Shown: positions 17,582-26,991 of the stretch, piece after piece | Layout: each line of letters begins with the position of its first letter | Position numbering within the stretch: position 1 is the first letter of the stretch | Assembly: GCA_964571235.1 (NCBI GenBank) | Contig: CAZNAI010000007.1 | Span: forward strand, 248,001 to 312,000 | Direction: 5' to 3' | Origin: JACRAV01 sp964571235 | GTDB lineage: Bacteria > Zixibacteria > MSB-5A5 > GN15 > FEB-12 | DNA length: 64,000 nucleotides | Notes under the pieces: model-generated | The model's input: the letters and a program-made list of their open reading frames with translations, nothing else | What the model was told of the DNA's origin: nothing | Database searches by the model: none | Program-made: the position numbers and the translations under genes

Positions 17582-19834
17582 GTGTTTGACAGCGCTCGTA
17601 GATTGTTCAGTTTTCTCTGCCTCGTGGCCGTTCTCTTCTCTTTGTCTCCGGTCGCGTGGTCGGCTCAGCCCGACAACCGGAATTGGGATAATGCCACTCC
17701 GGCCGAAATCCATCAGGAAATGGTAGACCAGAAATCGAGGGCCTATACAACCAGGCAGACGGCTGAAATACAAGCCACGCTGGGGGCAATGGCTCAGACT
17801 GACTACGATGTCCTGTTCTACGACATCTATATCCGAGTCAACGATACTACCGAGATCATCTACGGCCGTGTGAAAATGGTCGCCAGCGCAACGACCAATG
17901 GCGTGGGAACGGCGCAGGTAGATTTCTTTTCCAACATGACCGTCGATTCGATCGTCGGTCCATCGGGAGTCTTGGGATATTCACGAGCCGGGAATGTTGT
18001 TACGATCACCCTCGATCAGACCTATGATACCGGTGAGACTTTCCAGTTTGATTTTTACTACCAGGGGCATCCTATTGAAGGCGGCTTTCAGGCCTTTTCC
18101 TTCGATATCAATTCATTCGGCAAAAAAGTGATTTCTTCGCTCTCCGAGCCATACTACGCCCGCACCTGGTGGCCGTGCAAGGATCGCCCCGACGATAAGG
18201 CCGACTCGTTCAATATCGCGATAGAGGTTGACACCAGTTTTTATTGCGGCTCCAACGGGACGCTCGATTCTACAGTCGCCGGTGGCGCCAACTCGCATAC
18301 GTTCTACTGGCGGGTTCGGTATCCTATGGCCGGTTACCTGTTCTCAGTCGCAATCGCCAAATATACAGTTTGGTACGACAAGTATGTCTACAACGGCATC
18401 GCCGACACCATGCCAATCATCCATGCTGTCTACCCTGAGCAATACACCTATTCGCTCCCGCGTTACGGAATCACGCCGACCGCGATCCAATACCTCTCCG
18501 AGAGTTGGGGGCCGTACCCGTTCCTCAATGAAAAGTACGGCCACTCGAATTTCGAGTGGGGGGGAGGCATGGAGCACCAGACAATGACCTCCATGTACGG
18601 TTCAGGCGTCAATCCGTTTGGGTTCGCCGAACCTGTTGTTGTTCACGAGTTGGCGCACCAGTGGTGGGGTGATATGATCACCTGCAACGACTGGCACCAC
18701 ATCTGGCTGAACGAGGGATTCGCCTCTTACGGCGAGGCCGAATACTATCTGAAGAAAAGCGGCTGGGCCTCGTATCACTCGTACATGGTGAGCATGACGT
18801 ATACCGACAGCACCCGGAGCATTTACATCCAGGACACTACCAACGTCAACTCAATCTTTGGATCGATCGTGTACGACAAAGGCGCATGGGTTCTGCACAT
18901 GCTACGGCGAATTGTCGGCGAGACCGGATTTGCCAATACCATGTCGGCCTGGTACAACTCGCCGTATCGGTACAAATCCGCCACAACCGAAAACTTCCGC
19001 GATGTCGTTGAGGCCACCACCGGTGTCAATATTCACGACTTCATTCAGGACTGGATTTACGGCAAGAGCCGACCCAACTATAACTACTGTTTCTGGCAGG
19101 AAGCCGCTCCCGGCGGCGGACGAAATGTCTATTTGATCGTCAAACAAATTCAAACCACCAGCCCGCAGGTCTTCCGGATGCCGATTGATTTCTTTGTCGA
19201 CTACCCGTCAGGGCCTGACGATACGCTTAAGTTCTATGTCGACGCCCGCAAGAAGCTGATTAAGTTCCACCTTCCGGCCAGCCCGACTGATATCATTCTC
19301 GACCCGGCCAACTGGATTTTGACGAAGGCAAAACTCAAGATCCCGTGGGACGCCTACATTGTTTCGGTCGACTCCGATCTGCATGTGGCGTCACAATTTC
19401 TTACCTATGCCGACACGCTTCAGGCGCGAGGTGGCACCGGTTCATTTGGCTGGACTCAGCTCTCCGGAGCGCTTCCGACCGGTCTGACTATAAGCAGTCT
19501 GGGAAGGATCACGGGGACAACCGCCGACACCGGCAACTTCGTCTTCACCGTTCGCGCCAAGGATAACGGTTCCAGCCTGGCCGACACCGCGACCTTTACG
19601 TTGCGCGTCAATCCGATCGCGCTTATCCCGGGAAATGTCGACATGACGGACAATGTCGATATCGCCGACCTGACGGCATTGATCGGGTACTTGTATCTTG
19701 GTGAACCCAAACCGCCGGTCGGGGTCACGTGCGACGTCAACAATGACTGCAATTTAGACATCGGTGACATCACCGATCTGATCGCCTATTTGTATCTGTC
19801 AGGGCCATCACTGGTTCTCGGCTGTGCACCGTAA
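17582..19834 (+). CDS. Secreted M1-family metallopeptidase with dockerin-like repeats
   Basis: A 750-residue secreted zinc peptidase of family M1. I place the start at GTG 17582, five bases after GGAGGT. It opens directly into the signal peptide (LFSFLCLVAVLFSLSPVAWSA); the longer frame adds 13 residues without a ribosome site. The N-terminal beta saddle leads to the substrate motif GGMEHQTM and the zinc site HELAH (His355, Glu356, His359) with Glu378 in LNEGF, an exact HExxHx18E. After the catalytic region comes a putative Ig-like domain, then two dockerin-like units from about residue 684. It probably degrades peptides outside the cell while tethered. It has its own terminator. Confidence 0.9.
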   Translation: MFDSARRLFSFLCLVAVLFSLSPVAWSAQPDNRNWDNATPAEIHQEMVDQKSRAYTTRQTAEIQATLGAMAQTDYDVLFYDIYIRVNDTTEIIYGRVKMVASATTNGVGTAQVDFFSNMTVDSIVGPSGVLGYSRAGNVVTITLDQTYDTGETFQFDFYYQGHPIEGGFQAFSFDINSFGKKVISSLSEPYYARTWWPCKDRPDDKADSFNIAIEVDTSFYCGSNGTLDSTVAGGANSHTFYWRVRYPMAGYLFSVAIAKYTVWYDKYVYNGIADTMPIIHAVYPEQYTYSLPRYGITPTAIQYLSESWGPYPFLNEKYGHSNFEWGGGMEHQTMTSMYGSGVNPFGFAEPVVVHELAHQWWGDMITCNDWHHIWLNEGFASYGEAEYYLKKSGWASYHSYMVSMTYTDSTRSIYIQDTTNVNSIFGSIVYDKGAWVLHMLRRIVGETGFANTMSAWYNSPYRYKSATTENFRDVVEATTGVNIHDFIQDWIYGKSRPNYNYCFWQEAAPGGGRNVYLIVKQIQTTSPQVFRMPIDFFVDYPSGPDDTLKFYVDARKKLIKFHLPASPTDIILDPANWILTKAKLKIPWDAYIVSVDSDLHVASQFLTYADTLQARGGTGSFGWTQLSGALPTGLTISSLGRITGTTADTGNFVFTVRAKDNGSSLADTATFTLRVNPIALIPGNVDMTDNVDIADLTALIGYLYLGEPKPPVGVTCDVNNDCNLDIGDITDLIAYLYLSGPSLVLGCAP

Positions 19835-19861
19835 GCAGATGACTATCAATATTGTCCTTTG

Positions 19862-19888
19862 GAAACCCCCCGGAAACGGGGGTTTCTT
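19862..19888 (+). terminator. Rho-independent terminator after the M1 peptidase
   Basis: A perfect 9-bp stem (GAAACCCCC and GGGGGTTTC) with a seven-base loop starts 28 bases after the peptidase stop and ends in a short T-rich tract (TTCTTATT). Confidence 0.85.
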
Positions 19889-19989
19889 ATTGATAGGAGG
19901 GTCAATTGTAGTTGAAGCCGGCCCCGAATTCTGTTAGTTTCCCCTAAGTCACCGTCCGGGCAGTAGTACACATCGGCGTAAGGAACGCA

Positions 19990-21306
19990 ATGAATCGCAA
20001 ACGACCAGAGACCTTTCATATCTCGACCTACGGTTGCCAGATGAACTCCGCCGATTCCTCGACGTTGTCATCGACCTTGGTAACGCGCGGCTACCGGAAG
20101 GTCGACGATGAATCGACCGCCGATCTGATTGTGCTGAATACCTGCTCAGTGCGCGAAAAAGCCGAAGAACGGGTAATCGGGCGATTGGGCGAGTTGTACC
20201 AATACAAACGTGCCCGGCCCGATGTCCATATCGCCGTGGTTGGCTGTATGGCTCAGCGCCTGTCGGGCGACCTCAAAGCGCGCGTGCCGCATGTGGACAT
20301 AGTTCTCGGTACCGATCGCATTTTTGAACTTCCCGATGTCCTCGAAGGGCACGAAGGGACCGCGGAGATCATGACTGCTTTCGGCCATGAGAATATGGAT
20401 ATGATCCAACCGGTGAAAGAGACGCCATTCTCCGCTTTTGTCACCATTTCGCGCGGGTGCGACAACTACTGCACATATTGCATCGTTCCGTATGTCCGCG
20501 GCAAAGAGCGCTCGCACTCGGCAGACTATCTGGTCGACTCGGTCAAACAGCTCGTGGATGAAGGGGTAGTCGAAGTCACTTTGCTTGGGCAAAACGTGAA
20601 CAGCTACCGTCACAACGACACCGATTTCCCGCGTCTGCTTGAAAGAGTGTCTACCGAGACGGGCATTCAGCGAATTCGCTTTATGACTTCCCACCCCAAA
20701 GATTTGTCACGGAAATTGGTCGACGTTCTCGCCGAGAATCCCAGGCTCATGCCGCATATCCATCTCCCGCTCCAGTCGGGTTCGAATCGAATACTCAAAC
20801 GCATGGGACGGATTTACACAATCGAACATTACCTGAAGATCGTGGATTATATTCGCGCCAAGCTCACCTATTCGGTGTTGACCACCGACTTGATAGTCGG
20901 ATTCCCCTCCGAGACCGAGGAAGAATACGAACAGACACTTGCGGCGGTGGAACGGGTGCGCTACGATTCGGCGTTCATGTTCCGTTATTCGATTCGGCCG
21001 GGGACCACAGCGGCAAAGCTTGACGACGATGTCCCCGAAGAAGACAAGATCCGACGCCTCAATCGTCTGATCAAACTGCAACAACAGATTTCCTACGAGC
21101 AGAACCAGCGCGAAATCGGTCAGGTGCGAACGGCGCTGGTCGAGGGTGACTCGCGGCGGTCGGCTGAACTGCGGCGAGGCCGCACGGCCGGAAACAAGAC
21201 AGTCTTGTTCAAAGGAAATCATCACCCGGTCGGCTCAGTTGTATCGGTGAAAATCAGTCAGGCCGACGCTTTCACCCTGCACGGCGATGTAGTGGAGCTA
21301 AATTAG
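19990..21306 (+). CDS. miaB: tRNA-2-methylthio-N6-dimethylallyladenosine synthase MiaB
   Basis: A 438-residue radical-SAM methylthiotransferase acting on A37 of tRNAs that read UNN codons. The N-terminal UPF0004 domain starts YGCQMNSADS, with further cluster-ligand cysteines in LNTCSVREKAEE and VVGCMAQ. The radical-SAM CxxxCxxC motif is GCDNYCTYCIVPYVRG near residues 157-172. A C-terminal TRAM domain (LVEGDSRRSAELRRGRT) binds RNA. The length is normal for MiaB. Its TAG stop shares a base with the GTG start of the next gene, so the two are probably translated together. Confidence 0.96.
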   Translation: MNRKRPETFHISTYGCQMNSADSSTLSSTLVTRGYRKVDDESTADLIVLNTCSVREKAEERVIGRLGELYQYKRARPDVHIAVVGCMAQRLSGDLKARVPHVDIVLGTDRIFELPDVLEGHEGTAEIMTAFGHENMDMIQPVKETPFSAFVTISRGCDNYCTYCIVPYVRGKERSHSADYLVDSVKQLVDEGVVEVTLLGQNVNSYRHNDTDFPRLLERVSTETGIQRIRFMTSHPKDLSRKLVDVLAENPRLMPHIHLPLQSGSNRILKRMGRIYTIEHYLKIVDYIRAKLTYSVLTTDLIVGFPSETEEEYEQTLAAVERVRYDSAFMFRYSIRPGTTAAKLDDDVPEEDKIRRLNRLIKLQQQISYEQNQREIGQVRTALVEGDSRRSAELRRGRTAGNKTVLFKGNHHPVGSVVSVKISQADAFTLHGDVVELN

Positions 21307-24047
21307 TGGCGCCGAAACTCGCAATATTGATTCTCGTTGTAGGCTCCATCGCTGGTGCGGCGTATCTGGCGATCCGGCTCGATTTTCTCAGTTTGCGAAA
21401 TCGACGGGGGCTGGGGCTGTTTGCCGGCGGTCTGTCGCTTGTTACTGTCGCGTTGATTTGGCAGGTATTGTCGCAAAGTGCAGGCTATCCAGACTGGTTT
21501 GTACCGAAAGCGTACGCCGCCGCTGTTGTCCTGCAGGCGCTGGCCGCCGCCGGAGGCGTGCTACTGGTGGTCGCCGGGATCGTTGCCCACGACCGGTTCT
21601 GGCATGACGAACGCCGCGCCGTTCTTCGGCGCGAGCAACTTTTAGCGCTCCTTGAAAATCTCCAGCACGATGCCCGCCAGCCGTATCAATTGCTCGAATT
21701 GCTCAACATTACTTTGGGAGAAGTCGGTCGCCAGCTTCCCAATAGTTGCGGCGCGATTTTGTTTTCAAATCGGGGCCGGCGCCAATTCATGCTGACATCA
21801 TCACTTGGCCTAAGCAAAGAAGAGATCGCCGCGCTTGAGCAGTATCCGCTTGATCGGAATATCGTCAGCCAGGCAGTCAATATGGCTGAGCCGCTAATTG
21901 CTCCTGGATTTGATTTCATCGGCCACGACGGCACTTCAAGGCCCTCGCGTTTTCATTCGGCTATGGTACTTCCGTTAGTCGCTGGAATGGAACAGATCGG
22001 TGCGCTGATTCTCTTTTCGGAAATTCCGCGCCGGTTCGACAGAGGGGATGCTCAAGTGTTGACACCGGTGACCGAATGGCTGGCCGAGCGAATCCGGGCT
22101 ACACGACTGACGCGCGAACTAACCAGCGTTAAAGCCGACCGGGACAGACTGTCGGCTCAGCTTGGAGCGCTACACGAGCGAATCGGCGCCGCGGTGTCAT
22201 CGCTTTCGGCTCCCGATCCGCTTGGAGCGTTTTGTCGTTCGCTGGCGGGGCTCTTTGACAGCGGCTCGGTGCATGTCTGCGCGATCCGTTCTGGTAGAGT
22301 CGAATTCCTCTCGCACAGTCAACCGATAGGCGAATTGTCTCAGAGCTACCAGACTGCGCTCATCGAAGCCATCGACCGCAAAAAGCCGTTGTTGATTAAT
22401 CAAGAATCCTCTGACGACACCGGCCGCGACCGGGTGGTGGCATCGACACTGGTGGTACCACTTGGCGACCAATATCCCCTTTCGGCGATACTTCTGCGGC
22501 GCGAATCAGGGCCGGTGATAGTGACCGATCCAACCATGCAGACAGTTGAAGTGGTTTCCCGGCTCACCTCGCTCGCGGTGGAATATGTCGAGCTCCGCAA
22601 CCGTTCACTTACTCAGCGATCCGGTTTTGACCGGATCATGCGCCTGCTCGATCCGAACCGGCTTCCTGCTGAGGCGGGCGCTGAGTGGTTTGTTTCGGAA
22701 CTGAAATCCGCATTCCCGCCATCAACAGGATTTGTCGTCCTGGATATGGGCAGTGACCGGCGGTTCCGCGCAGTGCATGCAGTGCAACTGGACGATGCGC
22801 TGGTCTCGGGACTTGCTATCGGCGATTCAGAAGACCCAATTGCAGTCCGGTCCGGGAATCCATCGCCCACAATTGTAGCCGGCCGGACTGAGATTGATCG
22901 CTGGCTCGACCAATTTTCACCTGCCAATCGACAGCCCCTTGCGGGTCTCGTAGGTACCGACCGAGAGCGATCGTTAATTGCTCTTTGTCCTCTTCGTTCG
23001 GCCAATGGACATCAGCTTATATTGATCTTTGCGCGGAATGTCAGTGAACAGAGCCGGGATGAATTCGCTCGCTTGCTAACTTTAGCCTGTGCGCTCTACG
23101 GTTTTCGATCGTTGCTGGCGGCGCCGCGAGACATTGTCGAACCGATTCCGACCGCCGAAATCACAGAGATCACTCCACCCGAAACTCCAGTCGGCACCCG
23201 GTTGTCTGATTGTGTCTCACGGTTCATGACCAGGACACGCATTTCGGGAGATCTGTACATGGTGGCCGGTCGACCACGCGAAATTCACACCCGATTGGCG
23301 TCCGCCTCGGAAATTGCACTGGCTGAATCATACGCGATACGACTTGTCGAATCCGCTCTGCAGGAGTTGGTCAGCGCCGCCGGTGATGAAGATGTCATAA
23401 CTGTATCGCTGTATCAAGACGCTGATTTCGTCTACTTGGATTTGTCGCGGCACCGCCGTCACTTACAGCCGGTCGACCGCGTGTCCGAGTTTGCCAAGTA
23501 CCGACCGATTTCCGGCGCAGGACAATCGCAAATAGCCCAGACCTTGCGTTCCATGGCAGGTGGGGGAGAAGTATCGGTCGCTACCGACGAGCAGGAGTCT
23601 TCGCCCAGCTACCTGTCCTTCAAAATACCGAAACGCACCACACATTTGCATTCGCCAATCGTTGAACCCAGCGGTCCGCCGCGAATCCTGGTCATCGATG
23701 ACCAGCCGGTGATACTCGATTTAGTCGCGGCCATGTGCCAGACTGTGGGATATACCGCCGATTGCGCCCGATCCGGCGAAGTCGGACTACAATTGGCCGC
23801 CAGACAAAGGTACTCTTTGGTGCTGGTCGATCTGGCGATGCCTGGTCTGTCAGGGCTTGAGGTCGCCCGCCTTTTGAAGCGACAGTCTCCTCAAGTACCC
23901 GTCGTCATTATGACCGGCTGGGAGGCCACGCTCGACCGGAATGTCTTGTCCGAGGCCGGGGTTGTTGAAATTTTATACAAGCCGTTTCGGATCGAACAGC
24001 TCTCCGATTTGCTCAAGTCATCTGCCGGTTCCCGCCAGCAGAATTAG
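21306..24047 (+). CDS. Membrane GAF-domain signalling protein with HATPase-like remnant and receiver domain
   Basis: A 913-residue protein. Three N-terminal hydrophobic segments (to about residue 95) precede GAF-like sensor regions and a short coiled coil (LTRELTSVKADRDRLSAQL). Residues 670-775 resemble a histidine-kinase ATPase domain (ALQELVSAAGDEDVITVSL, then SQIAQTLRSMAGGGEVSV), but the N-box Asn and the usual G boxes are not evident and no phospho-accepting His box is visible. The C-terminal receiver is intact: acidic pair in VIDDQ, Asp842 in LVLVDLAMPG, Thr in MTG and Lys in YKPF. It overlaps miaB by one base and precedes an HDOD gene that carries the missing kinase-like helix. Confidence 0.8.
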   Translation: MAPKLAILILVVGSIAGAAYLAIRLDFLSLRNRRGLGLFAGGLSLVTVALIWQVLSQSAGYPDWFVPKAYAAAVVLQALAAAGGVLLVVAGIVAHDRFWHDERRAVLRREQLLALLENLQHDARQPYQLLELLNITLGEVGRQLPNSCGAILFSNRGRRQFMLTSSLGLSKEEIAALEQYPLDRNIVSQAVNMAEPLIAPGFDFIGHDGTSRPSRFHSAMVLPLVAGMEQIGALILFSEIPRRFDRGDAQVLTPVTEWLAERIRATRLTRELTSVKADRDRLSAQLGALHERIGAAVSSLSAPDPLGAFCRSLAGLFDSGSVHVCAIRSGRVEFLSHSQPIGELSQSYQTALIEAIDRKKPLLINQESSDDTGRDRVVASTLVVPLGDQYPLSAILLRRESGPVIVTDPTMQTVEVVSRLTSLAVEYVELRNRSLTQRSGFDRIMRLLDPNRLPAEAGAEWFVSELKSAFPPSTGFVVLDMGSDRRFRAVHAVQLDDALVSGLAIGDSEDPIAVRSGNPSPTIVAGRTEIDRWLDQFSPANRQPLAGLVGTDRERSLIALCPLRSANGHQLILIFARNVSEQSRDEFARLLTLACALYGFRSLLAAPRDIVEPIPTAEITEITPPETPVGTRLSDCVSRFMTRTRISGDLYMVAGRPREIHTRLASASEIALAESYAIRLVESALQELVSAAGDEDVITVSLYQDADFVYLDLSRHRRHLQPVDRVSEFAKYRPISGAGQSQIAQTLRSMAGGGEVSVATDEQESSPSYLSFKIPKRTTHLHSPIVEPSGPPRILVIDDQPVILDLVAAMCQTVGYTADCARSGEVGLQLAARQRYSLVLVDLAMPGLSGLEVARLLKRQSPQVPVVIMTGWEATLDRNVLSEAGVVEILYKPFRIEQLSDLLKSSAGSRQQN

Positions 24048-24120
24048 TTCCACGTCGGGATTCAATAATCCCCCGGTATTGTCGATAATAGAGGAAACGA
24101 CCTCTTACCGACGCGTGGAT

Positions 24121-25446
24121 ATGGACAAAATTACGATTGTACAACACATCCGGACCGGCCATGATCTGCTTTCGTTGCCCCAGACCCTCTCTGAAATTCT
24201 CAAGGAGGCGGAGAACCCGAATTTCAATGCCGAAAGTCTCTCTAAGATAATTCTCCGCGATCCGGCCCTGACCGGGCGGGTGCTCAAGGTCGCCAATTCT
24301 TCGTTTTATTCACGCGCTTCAAATATCAGGACTGTAAACCAGGCGGTTCAGTTGCTCGGGATGACCACGGTAAAATGTCTGGCTCTTTCGACCTCAATTT
24401 TTCGCCCAGAGAAGATAGCTAAAGAGAGCGGATTCGATCCGAAGCTCTTGTTCAATTCGTTTCTGACCGTCGCCACCGGTGCCGAACGAATTGCCCAGGT
24501 CACCGGGTACAAACGCCCCGAAGAAGCGTTCATTGCCGGGCTACTTCACGATGTCGGGATACTCTATCTCCTTGAGTACTACCCGCAGGAATACCGGAAG
24601 ATTCTTGAACACAATGTGAAGAGCCATCGCCTGCTCGATGCCGAGAACGAAGTGTTCGGGATTGACCATTCCGAAGTCGGCTACCATCTGGCCACCCGTT
24701 GGCGCCTGCCCGATTATGTCTGTAGCGCCATTCGCTCGCATCATGTCTTTGACTCGGTCGATGAATACGATGCCATAAGCCGGTGTGTGCTCCTGTCAAC
24801 TGTCCTGATGCCTGAATCTATCGGACACTTTGCCGGCGATCTGGAAGAGCGGGTGCAGATGATGAACCGGATCGGAGCGTCGCTTGATTTATCTGCTCGG
24901 CAGATCGATGATATTTCGCTCCATATGATCACCGCCACTGTTCAGGTCGCGACTCAAATGGGAATCGATATCGGCACACCCGAAGAATTGCTCACCCGCG
25001 CCAACCGTGAAATCTGGCGGACCTATTCGACTATCGAGAGTCTTTTCAAAGAACGTCAGGAACTAACCAGCCGTCTATTGGCCGAAGAACGTCAGAAGGG
25101 CGCGCTGGAATCGAAAAACATCGCCATCGCCACTCTCTCACATTACCTGAATAACGCCGCGATGGCAGTTTACGGACGCTCCCAGATCATGCGCATGATG
25201 TGCAGTCGTTCCGATGCCGAATCGGTGACCAAGAAACTCCCCGACTCGCTCGATGTAATCGACCGCTCGATTCGCAAAATCGTGGCAGTGCTGGCCGAAA
25301 TCAAAGCGATCTCGCCCGTCGAAGAAATGAAGTTTATCAATACCTCTATGGCGCTCAACCTGGACGAGCGGATCGACAACCGACTCAAAGCGATGGAGCA
25401 TGAGTCGGGACTGATTCTCCCGGACGAAGTCGAAGAGCTTTCGTAG
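24121..25446 (+). CDS. HDOD-domain signalling protein with C-terminal DHp-like helix pair
   Basis: A 441-residue protein; the ATG at 24121 is preferred because the longer frame overlaps the preceding receiver gene and adds nothing HDOD-like. No good ribosome site is visible, so the start is uncertain. Residues 15-240 form an HDOD domain (SLPQTLSEILKEAENPNF, LLHDVGILYLLEYYPQEY), typical of regulators of motility and stress signalling. After a coiled coil (FKERQELTSRLLAEERQKG) comes a segment resembling a histidine-kinase dimerisation helix, with His341 in TLSHYLNNAAMAVYGRSQIM. No ATPase domain follows. It may pair with the receiver protein encoded just upstream. Confidence 0.78.
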   Translation: MDKITIVQHIRTGHDLLSLPQTLSEILKEAENPNFNAESLSKIILRDPALTGRVLKVANSSFYSRASNIRTVNQAVQLLGMTTVKCLALSTSIFRPEKIAKESGFDPKLLFNSFLTVATGAERIAQVTGYKRPEEAFIAGLLHDVGILYLLEYYPQEYRKILEHNVKSHRLLDAENEVFGIDHSEVGYHLATRWRLPDYVCSAIRSHHVFDSVDEYDAISRCVLLSTVLMPESIGHFAGDLEERVQMMNRIGASLDLSARQIDDISLHMITATVQVATQMGIDIGTPEELLTRANREIWRTYSTIESLFKERQELTSRLLAEERQKGALESKNIAIATLSHYLNNAAMAVYGRSQIMRMMCSRSDAESVTKKLPDSLDVIDRSIRKIVAVLAEIKAISPVEEMKFINTSMALNLDERIDNRLKAMEHESGLILPDEVEELS

Positions 25447-25495
25447 CGTCTGACCGCCGGTTGACTGTCGAAGTCCGACCGGCTACCTTTCCGGC

Positions 25496-26695
25496 ATGAT
25501 CAGTTTTCTAACTGCCGGAGAATCCCACGGCCCTCAACTTACTGCCATCCTCAACGGCATTCCCGCTGGTCTTGCCATCGACCCTGAGAAAATTCAGTTC
25601 CAAATGGATCGCCGCCGGAAAGGGTACGGGCGCGGCGGACGGATGAAAATTGAGAGCGACCGGGTTGAAATAGTCTCAGGACTGCGCCACGGCCTTACCC
25701 TTGGCTCACCCATCACGCTGGTCATCAAAAACAACGACTGGGTGAACTGGGCCGAGATTATGGATCCGCTCAATCCTCCGCCGGCAGATCTCGGACTTCG
25801 CGAAAAGCGCCTCACTGAAGAAACAACTCGGCCTCGACCCGGTCACGCCGATCTGGCGGGGGGGGTCAAGTACAATCATCATGATCTTCGCAATGTGCTT
25901 GAGCGGGCATCGGCCCGCGAGACGGCCGTCCGCACCGCCGTGGGGACAATTACTCGTCTACTTCTCGAAGTATTTGACATTCAATTTGCCTCGCATGTGG
26001 TTCGAATCGGCGCGGTCGAATTGGCTCAGGGATACGACACTCGCGACCTTGAAAAGCTCAGAAGGATAACCGAAGAGTCAGAAGTCCGTTGCCTCGATTC
26101 TACCGCCGGCGAGCGAATGATCGCGGAAATCAAAGCCGCCAAGAATGCCCGTGATTCTGTCGGCGGCGTTGCTGAGTTGATCGTAAGGGGAGTTCCGGTT
26201 GGACTCGGAAGTTATGCTCAGTCCTCGGAGCGTCTCGACGCCCAGCTCGCATCGGCTCTTATGTCGATCCCGTCGGTCAAAGGTGTCGAATTTGGTTTGG
26301 GCTTTCGCGCCGCTGAAATGCGCGGCTCTGAAATTCACGATGAGATTTTTTACAGATCAAAATCCAATCCCCGCAAGAAAGACTATTACCGGAACACCAA
26401 CAACGCCGGCGGAATCGAAGGTGGCATCTCAAATGGCGAAGATATCGTTGTGCGGGTCGGGGCCAAACCGATCTCAACGTTGAACCGTCCCCTCAGAACT
26501 GTCGATGTGATTTCGCACGAGTCGCATGAGGCGATGGTCGAGCGGACCGATCACTGTATTGTGCCGGCGCTGGCGGTCATATGTGAGGCGGTTGCTTCAA
26601 TTGTAATTGCGCAGGCGTTTGTCACCAAATTTGGCGGTGACAACATGGCTGAACTACAGCGCAATTACAGTTCCTGGCTTTCGACTTCTTACTGA
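25496..26695 (+). CDS. aroC: Chorismate synthase
   Basis: A 399-residue chorismate synthase, the FMN-dependent last step of the shikimate pathway (EPSP to chorismate). The family signatures are present: N-terminal TAGESHGPQL, then RPGHADLAG and LRNVLERASARETAVRTAVG around residues 111-147, and a C-terminal VDVISHESHE. The insertion DWVNWAEIMDP places it in the long form common in Gram-positives and FCB bacteria. It follows the HDOD gene after 49 bases and is not linked to other aromatic-amino-acid genes here. Confidence 0.96.
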   Translation: MISFLTAGESHGPQLTAILNGIPAGLAIDPEKIQFQMDRRRKGYGRGGRMKIESDRVEIVSGLRHGLTLGSPITLVIKNNDWVNWAEIMDPLNPPPADLGLREKRLTEETTRPRPGHADLAGGVKYNHHDLRNVLERASARETAVRTAVGTITRLLLEVFDIQFASHVVRIGAVELAQGYDTRDLEKLRRITEESEVRCLDSTAGERMIAEIKAAKNARDSVGGVAELIVRGVPVGLGSYAQSSERLDAQLASALMSIPSVKGVEFGLGFRAAEMRGSEIHDEIFYRSKSNPRKKDYYRNTNNAGGIEGGISNGEDIVVRVGAKPISTLNRPLRTVDVISHESHEAMVERTDHCIVPALAVICEAVASIVIAQAFVTKFGGDNMAELQRNYSSWLSTSY

Positions 26696-26751
26696 ATCTC
26701 TCACTGTCCAACACTTGACAATTGCGGCCTACTGCCGCACTTTGCCCGTGA

Positions 26752-26918
26752 CATCGTTTCGGTGCCGCCCATGCGGGCGGGTAATAGGGAAGACGGTGCG
26801 AATCCGTCACAGCCCCGCTACTGTAACGGCTACTTTCACAGCATGACGCCACTTGTCGAAAGGCAGGGAAGGCGCTGTCGAAAGGTCTGAAGCCGGAAGT
26901 CAGGAAACCTGCCGAAGC
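26752..26918 (+). promoter_or_regulatory. Cobalamin (B12) riboswitch
   Basis: Conserved elements of the AdoCbl-type cobalamin riboswitch appear in order: CATCGTTTCGGTGCCGCC, GGTAATAGGGAAGACGGTG, CGAATCCGTCACAGCCCCGC, a variable arm, and the B12 box GAAGCCGGAAGTCAGGAAAC. A TTGACA at 26715-26720 may be the -35, but I see no good -10. A bulged hairpin (GTGCCG...AGCGT pairing with ACGCT...CGGCAC, 26931-26976) ends five bases before the AGGAG ribosome site of the receptor gene. No T-run is present, so control at translation initiation is more likely than termination. Confidence 0.95.
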
Positions 26919-26991
26919 CAAATCTTTTCCGTGCCGTCAGCGTGGGCTGACCTGGAAAGTCAATGACGCTCGGCACAGTTAGGAGTAACCT

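Noticed and set aside
23941..24120. Upstream extension of the HDOD protein
   Set aside because: It overlaps the end of the receiver-domain gene in another frame and adds residues unlike any HDOD N terminus.
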